Below are positions 44,502-53,462 of a stretch of DNA of 64,000 nucleotides, piece by piece. Every line of letters begins with the position of its first letter. Within the stretch, counting starts at the first letter, position 1. The notes below the pieces were generated by a model. That model searched no databases. It saw only the letters and a list, made by a program, of their open reading frames with translations, and was not told the origin of the DNA. Made by a program: the position numbers and the translations under genes. This DNA is from Sulfopaludibacter sp963815475 (lineage in GTDB: Bacteria > Acidobacteriota > Terriglobia > Bryobacterales > Bryobacteraceae): assembly GCA_963815475.1 (NCBI GenBank), contig CAWFHD010000003.1:1984001-2048000 (forward strand). The letters are read 5' to 3'.

Positions 44502-45536
44502 ATGTCCGCTTTTGGCTGGCGCACGCAACGATCGGTAGAAGAATGGCTCTTCGCCGAGCCTTATCGTTTCGACTTCTTCCAGGCGGTCCGCCTCCTGGAA
44601 CTTCTGCGCCGCGAAGCGTCCGATGCTGGCCAGGAGTTCGATCCGGAAGAGGAAGCGGTTCGCTTTCATTCCCGCGTCGGCCTCGATTTTCCCGCCAGCG
44701 AAGTGCAGCAAATCACGCCGCCCGCCGCGCCTGGCTCGCCGGCAGAGATGACCGTCAACTTCATGGGGTTGGCCGGCGCATTCGGGCCTATGGCAATTCC
44801 CGATACCGAGATGCTCCTGGAACGGGTTCGGAGCAAGGATTTCGCCATGCGCGATTTCCTGGACATCTTCAACCATCGCCTCGTCAGCTTGATGTACCAG
44901 GTCCGCAAACTGCATCGCGTCGCATTGACCGCGGAGCACCCCGAGGAGACTCGAGTCGCACGCTACCTTTATTCGTGCTTCGGCGCAGGCTTCCCGCAGC
45001 TTCTCGCGCAGATGGAGACGCCGCCGCGGAGTCTGCTCTTCTGTGCCGGAATTCTGTCGCAGCAGCCCCGATCGGCAGTGGGTCTTCGACAGTTGCTCGC
45101 ACAGCACTTTCGGGTGAGTGTATCGGTGCGCCAACTGGTGGGACGCTGGCGTACACTCGAGCCGGATGAATGGAGCGCCATCGGCGTTCGGCACGGCCGG
45201 AATCAGAGGCTGGGGGATGGAGTGGTTCTGGGAACGCGCATTTGGGATCAGCAGGGATCGTTCCTGGTGGAACTCGGCCCACTGCGGATTGGGCAGTTTC
45301 TCGATTTCCTGCCCAAGAGCCAAACGTTTCCCTCACAGCGAACCGCCTTTCCGGCTCTGTGCGAGCTGACTCGTTTTTACGCCGGTCCCGAATTTGAATT
45401 CTTGTTTCGATTGACCCTGCGAGCGGACGACGTTCCGGTTGCCCGCCTGGGCAAGACACAACTCGGCTGGACTTCCTGGCTGAAAACCCGGCCATTTTCG
45501 GCCGACGACTCGCAAGTCTGCCTCACTCCGGCCTGA
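44502..45536 (+). CDS. tssG: Type VI baseplate protein TssG
   Basis: The TssG (ImpH/VasB) start is clear: PYRFDFFQAVRLLELLRREA, then VRFHSRVGLDFPASEVQQI and MTVNFMGLAGAFGPMAIPDTEMLLERV. Its 344 residues are normal. It is separated from tssF by the three cargo genes and a 61-base gap. A Hydrophobic-to-polar stretch upstream reads TATCATAATTAAA at about 44451-44463, AT-rich enough to contain its own promoter, though no consensus is clear. Confidence 0.95.
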   Translation: MSAFGWRTQRSVEEWLFAEPYRFDFFQAVRLLELLRREASDAGQEFDPEEEAVRFHSRVGLDFPASEVQQITPPAAPGSPAEMTVNFMGLAGAFGPMAIPDTEMLLERVRSKDFAMRDFLDIFNHRLVSLMYQVRKLHRVALTAEHPEETRVARYLYSCFGAGFPQLLAQMETPPRSLLFCAGILSQQPRSAVGLRQLLAQHFRVSVSVRQLVGRWRTLEPDEWSAIGVRHGRNQRLGDGVVLGTRIWDQQGSFLVELGPLRIGQFLDFLPKSQTFPSQRTAFPALCELTRFYAGPEFEFLFRLTLRADDVPVARLGKTQLGWTSWLKTRPFSADDSQVCLTPA

Positions 45537-45544
45537 AGAATCCC

Positions 45545-47464
45545 ATGGCATCTTTCGTTCAAGGGCCCAGCCCCATCCTCATTACCACTCCCCTCGGCGC
45601 GGATAAGTTTCTGCTCAGGAGTTTTCATGGTGAAGAGCGCATCTCCACGCCTTTTCACTTCTCGCTCGATCTCATCTCGCAAGACAATGCCGTGGATTTC
45701 ACGCAGATGGTGGGCAAGAGCGTCACGCTCACCATTTCGCTGGCGGGTGGCAGCCAGCAGTACCTCAACGGCATTGTGGGCCGCTTCGTGCAATCCGGAG
45801 GAGATGCCCGGTTCACCAGCTATCAGGCAGAGGTGTATCCCTGGCTCTGGCTGCTGACCATGAACTCCGATTGCCGCATCTTCCAGAACATGACGGCTCC
45901 CGACATCATCAAGCAGATCTTCTCCAATGCTGGGTTCACCGATTTCACCGATTCCCTCACGGGCACCTACGCCTCTCGCGAATATTGCGTGCAGTACATG
46001 GAATCGTCATTCGCATTCGTGTCGCGGCTGATGGAAGAAGAGGGGATCTTCTATTTCTTCACCCACGATAGTTCCAGCCACAAACTGGTGCTGGCTGACG
46101 ACACCAGCGCCTACCAGGCGTGTACCGGTCTCACCACGGCGACGATGCAGAAAGAAGCGTGGCAGTCCGAGGATATCGTCACCAGTTGCGCCCTGGAGCA
46201 ACAGGTGGTGGTGGGGCAATTCAAAGCCGACGACTACAACTTCCTGACGCCGACCACCGACCTTCTGGCCACCGCGAGCGGCTCCGATACCAGCCGCTCC
46301 ATCTACGAGTATCCCGGGCTCTACACCGCGGCGAGCGATGGCGAAACGCGCACCAGCCTGCGCCTTTCCGCCCTGGAAGTGCCCGGCAAAATGGTGCGCG
46401 GCTCCAGTTATTGCTGGGCATTCCGAACGGGCTGTAAGTTTACCCTGGCCGGGCACGGACGTTCCGACATGAACGCGGAATACCTCTTGACGTGGGTTTC
46501 CCATTCCGCCGATCAAAATGCGCTGTACACGAATTCCTTTGAGGCGATCCCCTCGTCGGTAGTGTTCCGCCCGCCGCGCGTGACGCCCCGAACGGTGATT
46601 CATGGATCGCAGACTGCGACCGTTGTCGGCAAGTCCGGCGAGGAGATCTGGACCGATCAGTATGGCCGCATCGTGGTTCAATTCCCTTGGGACCAGGTGG
46701 GCACGAACGACGAGAAGAGCTCCTGCTGGATCCGCGTGGCCCAGGGATGGGCCGGGAAGCAGTGGGGCTCCATCTTCATCCCGCGCATCGGGCAGGAGGT
46801 GATTGTCAGCTTTCTGGAAGGAAATCCCGACCGGCCGATCATTACTGGATGTGTATACAACGCCCAGCAGACCGTGCCTTACACATTGCCCGACGATCAG
46901 ACCAAGAGCACCGTCAAGAGCAATAGCTCCAAGGGCGGGAGCGGGTTCAACGAACTGCGGTTTGAAGACAAGGCCGGCTCCGAGGAAGTCTTTATGCAAG
47001 CGCAGAAAGACATGAATGTCACCGTGCTGAACGACCAGACCATCACCGTGACCAACAATCGCACTGTCACGGTGAAGGAGAAGGACGAGACCTTGACCGT
47101 GAGCAAGGGTAATCGAACCGTCAGCGTCAGCACCGGCAACGAAACACACACTGTGCAAGGCACGCGCTCGGTGACGGTGACTGGCAATGTGACTCACACG
47201 GACAAGGCCGATTTCAGCCGTACCGTGACCGGCAACTATACACTGAAGGTCTCCGGGAATCTCTCCATCGACGTGACCGGCTCGGTCAGCATCAAGGCGG
47301 GGACGTCGTTCTCCAACCAGGCGGGCACCTCGCTCGAAAACAAAGCTGGCACTACGATGAACAACGAAGCGCAGGTCAGTCTCACTAATAAGGGTGGAGC
47401 GTCGCAGACGGTAGATGGAGGCGGGATGCTCACCATCAAGGGCGGATTAGTCAAGATTAACTGA
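45545..47464 (+). CDS. vgrG: Type VI spike protein VgrG (TssI)
   Basis: The N-terminal gp27-like part (HGEERISTPFHFSLDLIS, MESSFAFVSRLMEEEGIFYFF) and the gp5-like OB fold (IVVQFPWDQVGTNDEKSSCWIRVAQGWAG) are followed by a beta-helix of Val/Thr-rich repeats (VTVLNDQTITVTNNRTVTV). The 639 residues end with a short QTVDGGGMLTIKGGLVKIN, with no appended effector domain, so cargo must attach separately. The gene is followed 7 bases later by the MORN-repeat gene and then the PAAR-like tip, a usual spike-and-cargo arrangement. Confidence 0.97.
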   Translation: MASFVQGPSPILITTPLGADKFLLRSFHGEERISTPFHFSLDLISQDNAVDFTQMVGKSVTLTISLAGGSQQYLNGIVGRFVQSGGDARFTSYQAEVYPWLWLLTMNSDCRIFQNMTAPDIIKQIFSNAGFTDFTDSLTGTYASREYCVQYMESSFAFVSRLMEEEGIFYFFTHDSSSHKLVLADDTSAYQACTGLTTATMQKEAWQSEDIVTSCALEQQVVVGQFKADDYNFLTPTTDLLATASGSDTSRSIYEYPGLYTAASDGETRTSLRLSALEVPGKMVRGSSYCWAFRTGCKFTLAGHGRSDMNAEYLLTWVSHSADQNALYTNSFEAIPSSVVFRPPRVTPRTVIHGSQTATVVGKSGEEIWTDQYGRIVVQFPWDQVGTNDEKSSCWIRVAQGWAGKQWGSIFIPRIGQEVIVSFLEGNPDRPIITGCVYNAQQTVPYTLPDDQTKSTVKSNSSKGGSGFNELRFEDKAGSEEVFMQAQKDMNVTVLNDQTITVTNNRTVTVKEKDETLTVSKGNRTVSVSTGNETHTVQGTRSVTVTGNVTHTDKADFSRTVTGNYTLKVSGNLSIDVTGSVSIKAGTSFSNQAGTSLENKAGTTMNNEAQVSLTNKGGASQTVDGGGMLTIKGGLVKIN

Positions 47465-47471
47465 GCTTCGC

Positions 47472-48092
47472 ATGGACGCACCGCTACAAACCGACTACTA
47501 TCCGAATGGGCAGGCCAAGGAAACCTACCGCTTGCAGGATGGCAAGCTGCAAGGCGAGGTGCTTCACTACAGCCCGGCTGGCCAACTGCTGCAGCGCGCC
47601 GATTTTCAGAACGGTTTGCTTCATGGCAAGGTAACCATGTACGACGAGGATGGCGTGGTGACGCAAGTGTCCACGTTCCAAAACGGTTTGCAGGAAGGTG
47701 AGACGCTGATATCTTCGGGAGGCGCCCTACGCGGCGCTCTGCACTACGTGGAGGGTAAACAAAACGGGGAATCCCTGATCTACGATGACGCCGGCCTACT
47801 CTCGCAGAAATCCAAGTATAAGGATGGGAAGTTGCACGGAGAGACATTGTATTACGATGCGGCAGGCAGAGTCTTACGAAAGGCAACTTACCACAAAGGC
47901 GTCCTAAACGGCCCTACAACTGAATACTATCTGTCGGGAAGAGCACACACAGTGTACTCTTACAAAGGTAATAAGCTGCATGGCGAGGTTCTGACTTATT
48001 CAGAAGATGGGAAACTGAAAGATCGTGTATGCTTCAAAGACGGGAAACCTGTCCCATGTCCGCCCTCACTGCGAATCCAAGGGAGTAAATGA
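47472..48092 (+). CDS. MORN-repeat protein linked to VgrG
   Basis: About seven MORN-type repeats of roughly 22-24 residues fill the 206-residue protein (LQDGKLQGEVLHYSPAGQL, FQNGLLHGKVTMYDEDG, YKDGKLHGETLYYDAAGRV). The pattern is that of YwqK-like proteins, several of which act as antitoxins or as adaptors near VgrG genes. It has no signal peptide. It could chaperone or protect against a cargo protein; no cognate toxin gene lies directly beside it apart from the PAAR-like gene. Confidence 0.85.
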   Translation: MDAPLQTDYYPNGQAKETYRLQDGKLQGEVLHYSPAGQLLQRADFQNGLLHGKVTMYDEDGVVTQVSTFQNGLQEGETLISSGGALRGALHYVEGKQNGESLIYDDAGLLSQKSKYKDGKLHGETLYYDAAGRVLRKATYHKGVLNGPTTEYYLSGRAHTVYSYKGNKLHGEVLTYSEDGKLKDRVCFKDGKPVPCPPSLRIQGSK

Positions 48093-48093
48093 T

Positions 48094-48480
48094 ATGCCCC
48101 TGCAAGTGTGCCTGGGAGCGATGCTGCAGTGCAGCTTTGGAGCTGCGCCCAGCAGTATGGTTGTGCTACCACCGAGTATGGTGCTGACGCAAACGCCGGA
48201 CGCAAACATCATGGACAACAAGCCGCTCGCGGAGATCATGCCGTTCGGTGTGTGTTCGTCGATCGCCAATCCAGCGGTTGCGGCTGCGACCGCGGCTGCG
48301 CTGGGAGCCTTGACTCCCATGCCCTGCGTTCCGGTGATCCCGGCGCCCTGGGTTCCCGGAGCCCCGACGGTTCTGATCGCGAACATGCCGGCGCTGGACA
48401 ACAACTCCAAATTGATGTGCGCCTGGGGTGGCGTGATTCAGGTAGCCAACCCCGGGCAGGCCACGGTTATGGTTCCATAG
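48094..48480 (+). CDS. PAAR-like DUF4280 spike-tip protein
   Basis: The 128-residue protein begins MPLQVCLGAMLQCSFGAAPSS and has the Cys- and Pro-rich, short-stranded pattern of DUF4280/DUF4150 PAAR-like proteins (PFGVCSSIANP ... PMPCVPVIPAPWVPG ... LMCAWGG), which sharpen the VgrG spike. GGGAG at 48080-48084 precedes the ATG. No toxin domain is fused to it. Confidence 0.9.
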   Translation: MPLQVCLGAMLQCSFGAAPSSMVVLPPSMVLTQTPDANIMDNKPLAEIMPFGVCSSIANPAVAAATAAALGALTPMPCVPVIPAPWVPGAPTVLIANMPALDNNSKLMCAWGGVIQVANPGQATVMVP

Positions 48481-48493
48481 AAGGTACCGCATT

Positions 48494-49141
48494 ATGGCTT
48501 ACGATTTTTCACTGGACCGCAAGACCACCATTACTCTGAGTGCCAGCACTTTGCTGCTGGTCGTCCTGGTCTTTGCCGCGGGATTCCTGGCAGGCGTGAA
48601 TTGGGGATCTGAGCGCACCCTCATTGCGCTTAACCGGGGGCAGGTTTCCCCGGTGAAGGCGTCGGCGGCCGTAGCCCAAAATGCCGTGCCCACTGATAAT
48701 GCTGCGGCTGGCACTCCGCCCCCCGCGTCGGCTGCTGCTCCAGCCCCTCTGGTCGCGGCGACTCCCGCTGCCGCGCCGGCTCCTGCGGGTGCGGAACCGA
48801 AGGCCGCCCCACTGGCCGAGGCGACACCGCCCACCGCCACGCCTCCCGCGACTGCAACTGATGCGGCTCCGGCCGATTCGCCGGTGAAGGTTGCCGGGCC
48901 CGCTGGCGTGCAGTTGGCCATTCAAGTTGGGTCGTTCCTGGATAAGGGCAATGCCGAAAAGCTCGTCGAGCGATTGAAAGAGGAAGGCTACGCCCCTCAG
49001 ATTGTTGTCGGCGGCCACGCCCCCAAACAATGGAACATTGTCCGCGTCGGCCCCTACCGCGACTGGGACGAGGCCTCCGAAATCGCAGCCGTGCTCTCTC
49101 GCGACCAGCCCAGTCCGGCCGTTATACGCCCCATGCGATAG
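48494..49141 (+). CDS. Membrane-anchored SPOR-domain protein
   Basis: An N-terminal transmembrane segment (TLLLVVLVFAAGFLAGVNWG) is followed by an Ala/Pro-rich periplasmic linker of about 90 residues and a SPOR domain (VQLAIQVGSFLDKGNAEKLVERL ... WNIVRVGPYRDWDEASEIAAVL). SPOR domains bind denuded peptidoglycan. Because tssL lacks a peptidoglycan-binding domain, this protein could anchor the secretion complex to the cell wall. It is the last gene of the plus-strand cluster, convergent with clpV. Confidence 0.9.
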   Translation: MAYDFSLDRKTTITLSASTLLLVVLVFAAGFLAGVNWGSERTLIALNRGQVSPVKASAAVAQNAVPTDNAAAGTPPPASAAAPAPLVAATPAAAPAPAGAEPKAAPLAEATPPTATPPATATDAAPADSPVKVAGPAGVQLAIQVGSFLDKGNAEKLVERLKEEGYAPQIVVGGHAPKQWNIVRVGPYRDWDEASEIAAVLSRDQPSPAVIRPMR

Positions 49142-49147
49142 ACCGCG

Positions 49148-51760
49148 TCACTGCATCTCGTAGCGGAAACCGGTCGGGCCACCTGCATCCACCTTCACCA
49201 CTGAGCATCCGGCGCCTCCCGCCATGCGGCCCAGCATCTCGCGCGAAATTTCGGGCAGCACCGTCTCCGTCAGAATGTGATCCACGTTGCGCGCCCCGCT
49301 ATCCACTTCAGTGCAACGATTCGCGATCTCGTCAACCAACCGCGTGGTGTATTCGAGCGTCACTTGATGGCTTTCCAGCAGTCGCCGCGCGATCTTTTCC
49401 AGTTTTAGCTCCACGATGCGTCGTAGCGCCGTATCGCCGATCGGAAGATACGGCACCACGGTAAGACGGCTGAGCAGGGCAGGTTTGAAAACTGCCCGCA
49501 ACTCAGGTCCGAGCGCCTCGCGCAACTGCGCCGATTCGGCGCTCGCGCTTAGTCTCCCAATGGTGTCGGCCCCGGTGTTGGACGTCATCAGAATTACGCT
49601 GTGACGGAAATCGATTTCCCGACCTTCCGCATCCTCCATCATGCCTTTGTCGAACACCTGATAAAACAATTCCATGACGTCCGGATGTGCCTTTTCCATC
49701 TCGTCGAGCAGCACCACGCAATAAGGCTTGCGACGGATCGCCTCGGTCAGGATCCCCCCTTCGCCATAGCCGACGTAACCGGGCGGCGATCCCTTCAAGC
49801 CAGAAACCGTATGCGCCTCCTGATACTCCGACATGTTGATTGTGATGACGTTGCGCTCGCCTCCATACAAGACTTCGGCCAGCGCCAGCGCGGTCTCGGT
49901 CTTGCCCACGCCGCTGGGGCCTACCAGTAGGAACACTCCAGTCGGACGGGCCGGATCGTCCAGCCCCGCGCGCGCGGTGCGAATGCGCTTGCAGATCGCT
50001 TCCAATGCCTGCGGCTGTCCAACGATTCGCTTGGAGAGAATTTCCTCCAGGTTGAGCACGGAATCGATTTCGTCCTTCAGCATGCGGCCCACCGGAATGC
50101 CGGTCCAGCCTGCCACCACCTCCGCAATCGTCTGCACGTCCACGCATGCGTGCACCAACGGCTTGTCGCCTTGCAGTGCTTCGAGCGCCGAGGCGGCCTC
50201 TGTCAGTTCGGCCCGAAGACGCTCCGCTTCCGCTGGCTCCGGCCGAACCTCCAGTTGCTTCCGCGCTTCCAGCACACGCGCCACCAGCCGGCGTTCTTCC
50301 TCGCATCGCGATTGTAATTCCGCCAGGCGGACCTTCGCTTCCTCGTTCTCCGTTCGCCGCCGCGAAAGGCGTTCCTGGTGGGAGGCGACGGCCACATCCT
50401 CACGTTCCAGCGCGCTGATCTCGGCCTCTGTTTGCGCAATCAGCCGCTGGCAGTCCTCGATCGCAGGCGGCCTTCCGTTGTGCGATAACGCAACTTGCGC
50501 GCACGCGGTATCCAGCACACTGACCGCCTTGTCCGGGAGTTGGCGGCCCGAGATATAGCGGCGAGAGAGCCGCACTGCGGCGCCTACGGCTTCATCCAAG
50601 ACGCGGACACCGTGATGCTTTTCCAACCGCGCCGCCAGGCCGCGCATCATGTGTACTGCCTCTTCTTCGCCCGGCTCCTCCACTTTCACCACTTGAAAAC
50701 GCCGGGCCAGCGCCGCGTCCTTCTCGAAATACTTCTTATATTCGGCCTGAGTGGTGGCGGCGATGGTGCGCAACTCGCCGCGAGCTAGTGCGGGCTTCAG
50801 CAGATTGGCGGCGTCCGCCTGCCCGGCGCTGCCGCCCGCGCCGATCATGGTATGCGCCTCGTCCACGAAAAGGATGATCGGAGTTGGAGACGCCTTCACT
50901 TCCCCAATGACGCTCTTGAGCCGATTCTCAAACTCGCCGCGGACGCCTGCGCCTGCCTGCAGCAGACCGAGGTCGAGCGTCCGCACGCTCACCTCTCGCA
51001 GCGACGGTGGCACATCACCGGCGGCCACGCGCAGGGAGAATCCCTCTACGATCGCCGTCTTGCCCACGCCGGCTTCCCCGGTCAGGATGGGATTATTCTG
51101 TCGCCGCCTGGTGAGGATATCGATCACTTGGCGGATCTCGAATTCCCTGCCGAGAACCGGGTCAAGCTCTCCGGAGCGAGCGGCCGCCGTCAGGTCGATC
51201 GTGTATTGATCCAGATTCGGTGTGGCGGAGCGCGAAGGATTCTCGGCCGGCGCGGCGGCGGGTTCCTTCGAAGGCTGGCGCGGATCCTCAATTGAGCCGG
51301 CCACAATCGAAGACCACGATTGGCGCAGCGTGGTCAGATTGATCTTGAGAAATTCGACCGAACTCTCCTGCACCAGACGCCCGAGATCCTCGGAGGACAG
51401 GGTCGCAACCAGCAGCGCGCCCGACCGGATCTCGCGATCTCCCAAATCGATCGACGCAAATCCCCAGGCATCCCCGAGCAGCCTCATAATGCGCGGCGAG
51501 AGCGTAGGACTACGGCTATTCCCGCTCTTCAGGCGATCCAATGCCTTCGTGAGATCCCGCGACATGTGGCCCAGGTCCACTTCGAAGTATGCCAATATCC
51601 GCAGCACGTCGCAGTTGGGAATATCCAACAGCGAGAGCAGCAAATGCTCGGGGTCTACCTCGTAATTGCTCCGCGCCACGCACGCGGCAATGGACGCTTC
51701 CACAGCTTTGCGGGAAGTCGCGTTGAGCTTGGAAACCAGGGCTTTGAGGTCGAAACTCAC
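49148..51760 (-). CDS. clpV: Type VI sheath-disassembly ATPase ClpV (TssH)
   Basis: Two AAA+ modules are visible. The first has GEAGVGKTAIVE and VDEAHTMIGAGG, the second GPSGVGKTETALAL and LLDEMEKAHPDV. A Clp N-domain (LKALVSKLNATSRKAVEASIA) and a coiled middle domain lie around the first module. ClpV recycles the contracted sheath by extracting TssC. The 870 residues are the family size. The start is GTG at 51760, three bases downstream of the beta-barrel gene stop. The gene is convergent with the SPOR gene with 6 bases between stops. Confidence 0.95.
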   Translation of the reverse strand: MSFDLKALVSKLNATSRKAVEASIAACVARSNYEVDPEHLLLSLLDIPNCDVLRILAYFEVDLGHMSRDLTKALDRLKSGNSRSPTLSPRIMRLLGDAWGFASIDLGDREIRSGALLVATLSSEDLGRLVQESSVEFLKINLTTLRQSWSSIVAGSIEDPRQPSKEPAAAPAENPSRSATPNLDQYTIDLTAAARSGELDPVLGREFEIRQVIDILTRRRQNNPILTGEAGVGKTAIVEGFSLRVAAGDVPPSLREVSVRTLDLGLLQAGAGVRGEFENRLKSVIGEVKASPTPIILFVDEAHTMIGAGGSAGQADAANLLKPALARGELRTIAATTQAEYKKYFEKDAALARRFQVVKVEEPGEEEAVHMMRGLAARLEKHHGVRVLDEAVGAAVRLSRRYISGRQLPDKAVSVLDTACAQVALSHNGRPPAIEDCQRLIAQTEAEISALEREDVAVASHQERLSRRRTENEEAKVRLAELQSRCEEERRLVARVLEARKQLEVRPEPAEAERLRAELTEAASALEALQGDKPLVHACVDVQTIAEVVAGWTGIPVGRMLKDEIDSVLNLEEILSKRIVGQPQALEAICKRIRTARAGLDDPARPTGVFLLVGPSGVGKTETALALAEVLYGGERNVITINMSEYQEAHTVSGLKGSPPGYVGYGEGGILTEAIRRKPYCVVLLDEMEKAHPDVMELFYQVFDKGMMEDAEGREIDFRHSVILMTSNTGADTIGRLSASAESAQLREALGPELRAVFKPALLSRLTVVPYLPIGDTALRRIVELKLEKIARRLLESHQVTLEYTTRLVDEIANRCTEVDSGARNVDHILTETVLPEISREMLGRMAGGAGCSVVKVDAGGPTGFRYEMQ

Positions 51761-51763
51761 GAC

Positions 51764-52285
51764 TTATCGTAACGCGAACGCCAACCCAAGCCGAAACTCC
51801 CAATAACTCGCGTTCGGACCCCGATTCGGCCGAACATTGTCGATGAACTCGACCTTCACCGCTGTGTTCGGGCGAAACCAATAGTTCATGCCGCCGCCGA
51901 AATTCACCAGGTTGGCCTGGCCGCGATCCAGGTCAGCCTCATGGTGCGCGCCCCGGAATGCGGAGCTGTACCCCACCGTCACAAACGGGTCGGTCTGGTC
52001 CAGGCCGTGCACGAAATGGTAATAGAGGTTCGTGGAGACCAGCGCGAGTAATCCGTGCCAGCCTTGCGACACCTGTCGGATTACTCCACCCTCCAGTCCC
52101 AATCCAAACCCTGATCCCACGATGGCCTCGGCACCCACGCCACCATACAAAACTTTGCCGGTCTGCCCCGCCGTGCTGATTCCGCCAGCGCCCGCAAACA
52201 CATAGCCGTTCGACTGCTGGGCCGATAGAATCCCGCAGGCCAGAACTGCGGCGGCAAGTCGAATTACGAATCTGGTTTTTCTCAT
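51764..52285 (-). CDS. Outer-membrane beta-barrel protein
   Basis: The ATG at 52285 gives a signal peptide (MRKTRFVIRLAAAVLACGILSAQ) and a 173-residue product; its ATGA overlaps the upstream stop. The mature protein shows alternating hydrophobic residues typical of a small barrel (GYVFAGAGGI, LYGGVGAEAI, VEFIDNVRPNRG) and ends WEFRLGLAFALR, an aromatic/hydrophobic C-terminal strand. The function is unknown. The gene lies just upstream of clpV on the same strand, so it is transcribed with it and may be an envelope component of the same system. Confidence 0.8.
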   Translation of the reverse strand: MRKTRFVIRLAAAVLACGILSAQQSNGYVFAGAGGISTAGQTGKVLYGGVGAEAIVGSGFGLGLEGGVIRQVSQGWHGLLALVSTNLYYHFVHGLDQTDPFVTVGYSSAFRGAHHEADLDRGQANLVNFGGGMNYWFRPNTAVKVEFIDNVRPNRGPNASYWEFRLGLAFALR

Positions 52286-53370
52286 ATTGTCAGGTTGTGT
52301 TTGTCCGAAGGCACGAAGGTTTTGGCAAAGTAGTCGTATCGCGCGCACCAGTGCGTTTCCCGGTCCACGCCGAAGACATCGCTATATTGCGCCCTACCAC
52401 ACGCCAAAATTATCTTGCGGCCGGTAGTGATGCTCGCCAGGTCTGCGGGAGAAACCCTGAGAAAGTGCGACAGGCTGAAACTCACTCCAGGCCCCAGCAC
52501 CACGCTGGAGACTCGGGGTTTCAGCGTGAGATCCTCTGGGACGCCGTCCGCAACCAGAAAATCCGTGAAGACTCGCAGATCTCGCGCCGGCGTGGCGCCC
52601 AAATTGGAGACGGAAATTTCCAGACTCGAATTCTCGGCTGGTTGGGTCTTGAGGGTCAATCGGTAATCCACTGCATGCACCCAAGCCCTTCGGCCGGATT
52701 CCGCCACTGCCTGCAGCGCGTTGGCGGTCTGTGCGGCGGCCAGCGCGCTCTGTCCCGAACTCTGTGCGCCCAACTCCGCCGCGCGGATCGCGGACAGAAC
52801 AGCCAGCGCGCTGTTCGATGCGCTGGTTTCGGCGGAAACCGCTCTGTCGCGAGCTTCCTCAACCAGACTGCGAGTCTGTGCTGCCTCCGATTGCGCGGCG
52901 GCCTGAGCAGCCGCTGCACGGTTGACCATGGTGGTTTCGAAGATCTCTGCTTTGGCGCCGGCTTCCTCCACCAGCTTGCGAACCTGTGATAAATCCGCGC
53001 GTAGTCCTTCCTCGGCAGCCGCGACGTTTCCGGCCAGAGCAGTCTCGGCAGCAAGCCATCTCCGGCGAACTTCCTCCACCAGGCTGCGAATCTGCAACGC
53101 TTCCGTCTGGGCCTGGGCTTGGGTAGCCGCCAGACTCTCGGCTAGACCGGATTCTCCTCCAATCGATCTTTCCCGAATCTCCCCCAATAACTTGCGAATT
53201 TCCAACACCCCCGCCTGCGTATCCGCCAATCGCCTTTCCCATTGCTTTTCGATTGAGTTGATCCGAAGTTCGATCCACCACCACAGAAATGCGGCCGCCA
53301 CCAGAAGCAGAAGCGCAGTGCCCAGCGTGGTCGCTAACAGCGCGTGAGCTACCTCCGGAGCGAGGGGCAT
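52282..53370 (-). CDS. Membrane-anchored coiled-coil protein with four helical repeats
   Basis: A single N-terminal membrane segment (LLATTLGTALLLLVAAAFLWWW) is followed by about 170 residues of Ala/Glu-rich coiled coil in roughly 35-residue repeats. These include IRKLLGEIRERSIGGE, IRSLVEEVRRRWLAAE, VRKLVEEAGAKAEIFE and TRSLVEEARDRAVSAE. A beta-rich C-terminal domain (LEISVSNLGATPARDLRVF ... FLRVSPADLA) completes the 362 residues. It is the first gene of the clpV-side operon. I recognise no enzymatic function; a structural role spanning the periplasm is likely. Confidence 0.8.
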   Translation of the reverse strand: MPLAPEVAHALLATTLGTALLLLVAAAFLWWWIELRINSIEKQWERRLADTQAGVLEIRKLLGEIRERSIGGESGLAESLAATQAQAQTEALQIRSLVEEVRRRWLAAETALAGNVAAAEEGLRADLSQVRKLVEEAGAKAEIFETTMVNRAAAAQAAAQSEAAQTRSLVEEARDRAVSAETSASNSALAVLSAIRAAELGAQSSGQSALAAAQTANALQAVAESGRRAWVHAVDYRLTLKTQPAENSSLEISVSNLGATPARDLRVFTDFLVADGVPEDLTLKPRVSSVVLGPGVSFSLSHFLRVSPADLASITTGRKIILACGRAQYSDVFGVDRETHWCARYDYFAKTFVPSDKHNLTI

Positions 53371-53462
53371 GTTTACTTACAATAGTTGGCTTGTGAGCGG
53401 CAGTCAATTCCACGTGAGGCGCCGGCTCGGAACCTTTCGTTGAAACTGTCGTCTGAAGCTCT

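Noticed and set aside
46007..47197. Minus-strand frame opposite vgrG
   Set aside because: Shadow created by the Val/Thr-rich beta-helix repeats of VgrG.
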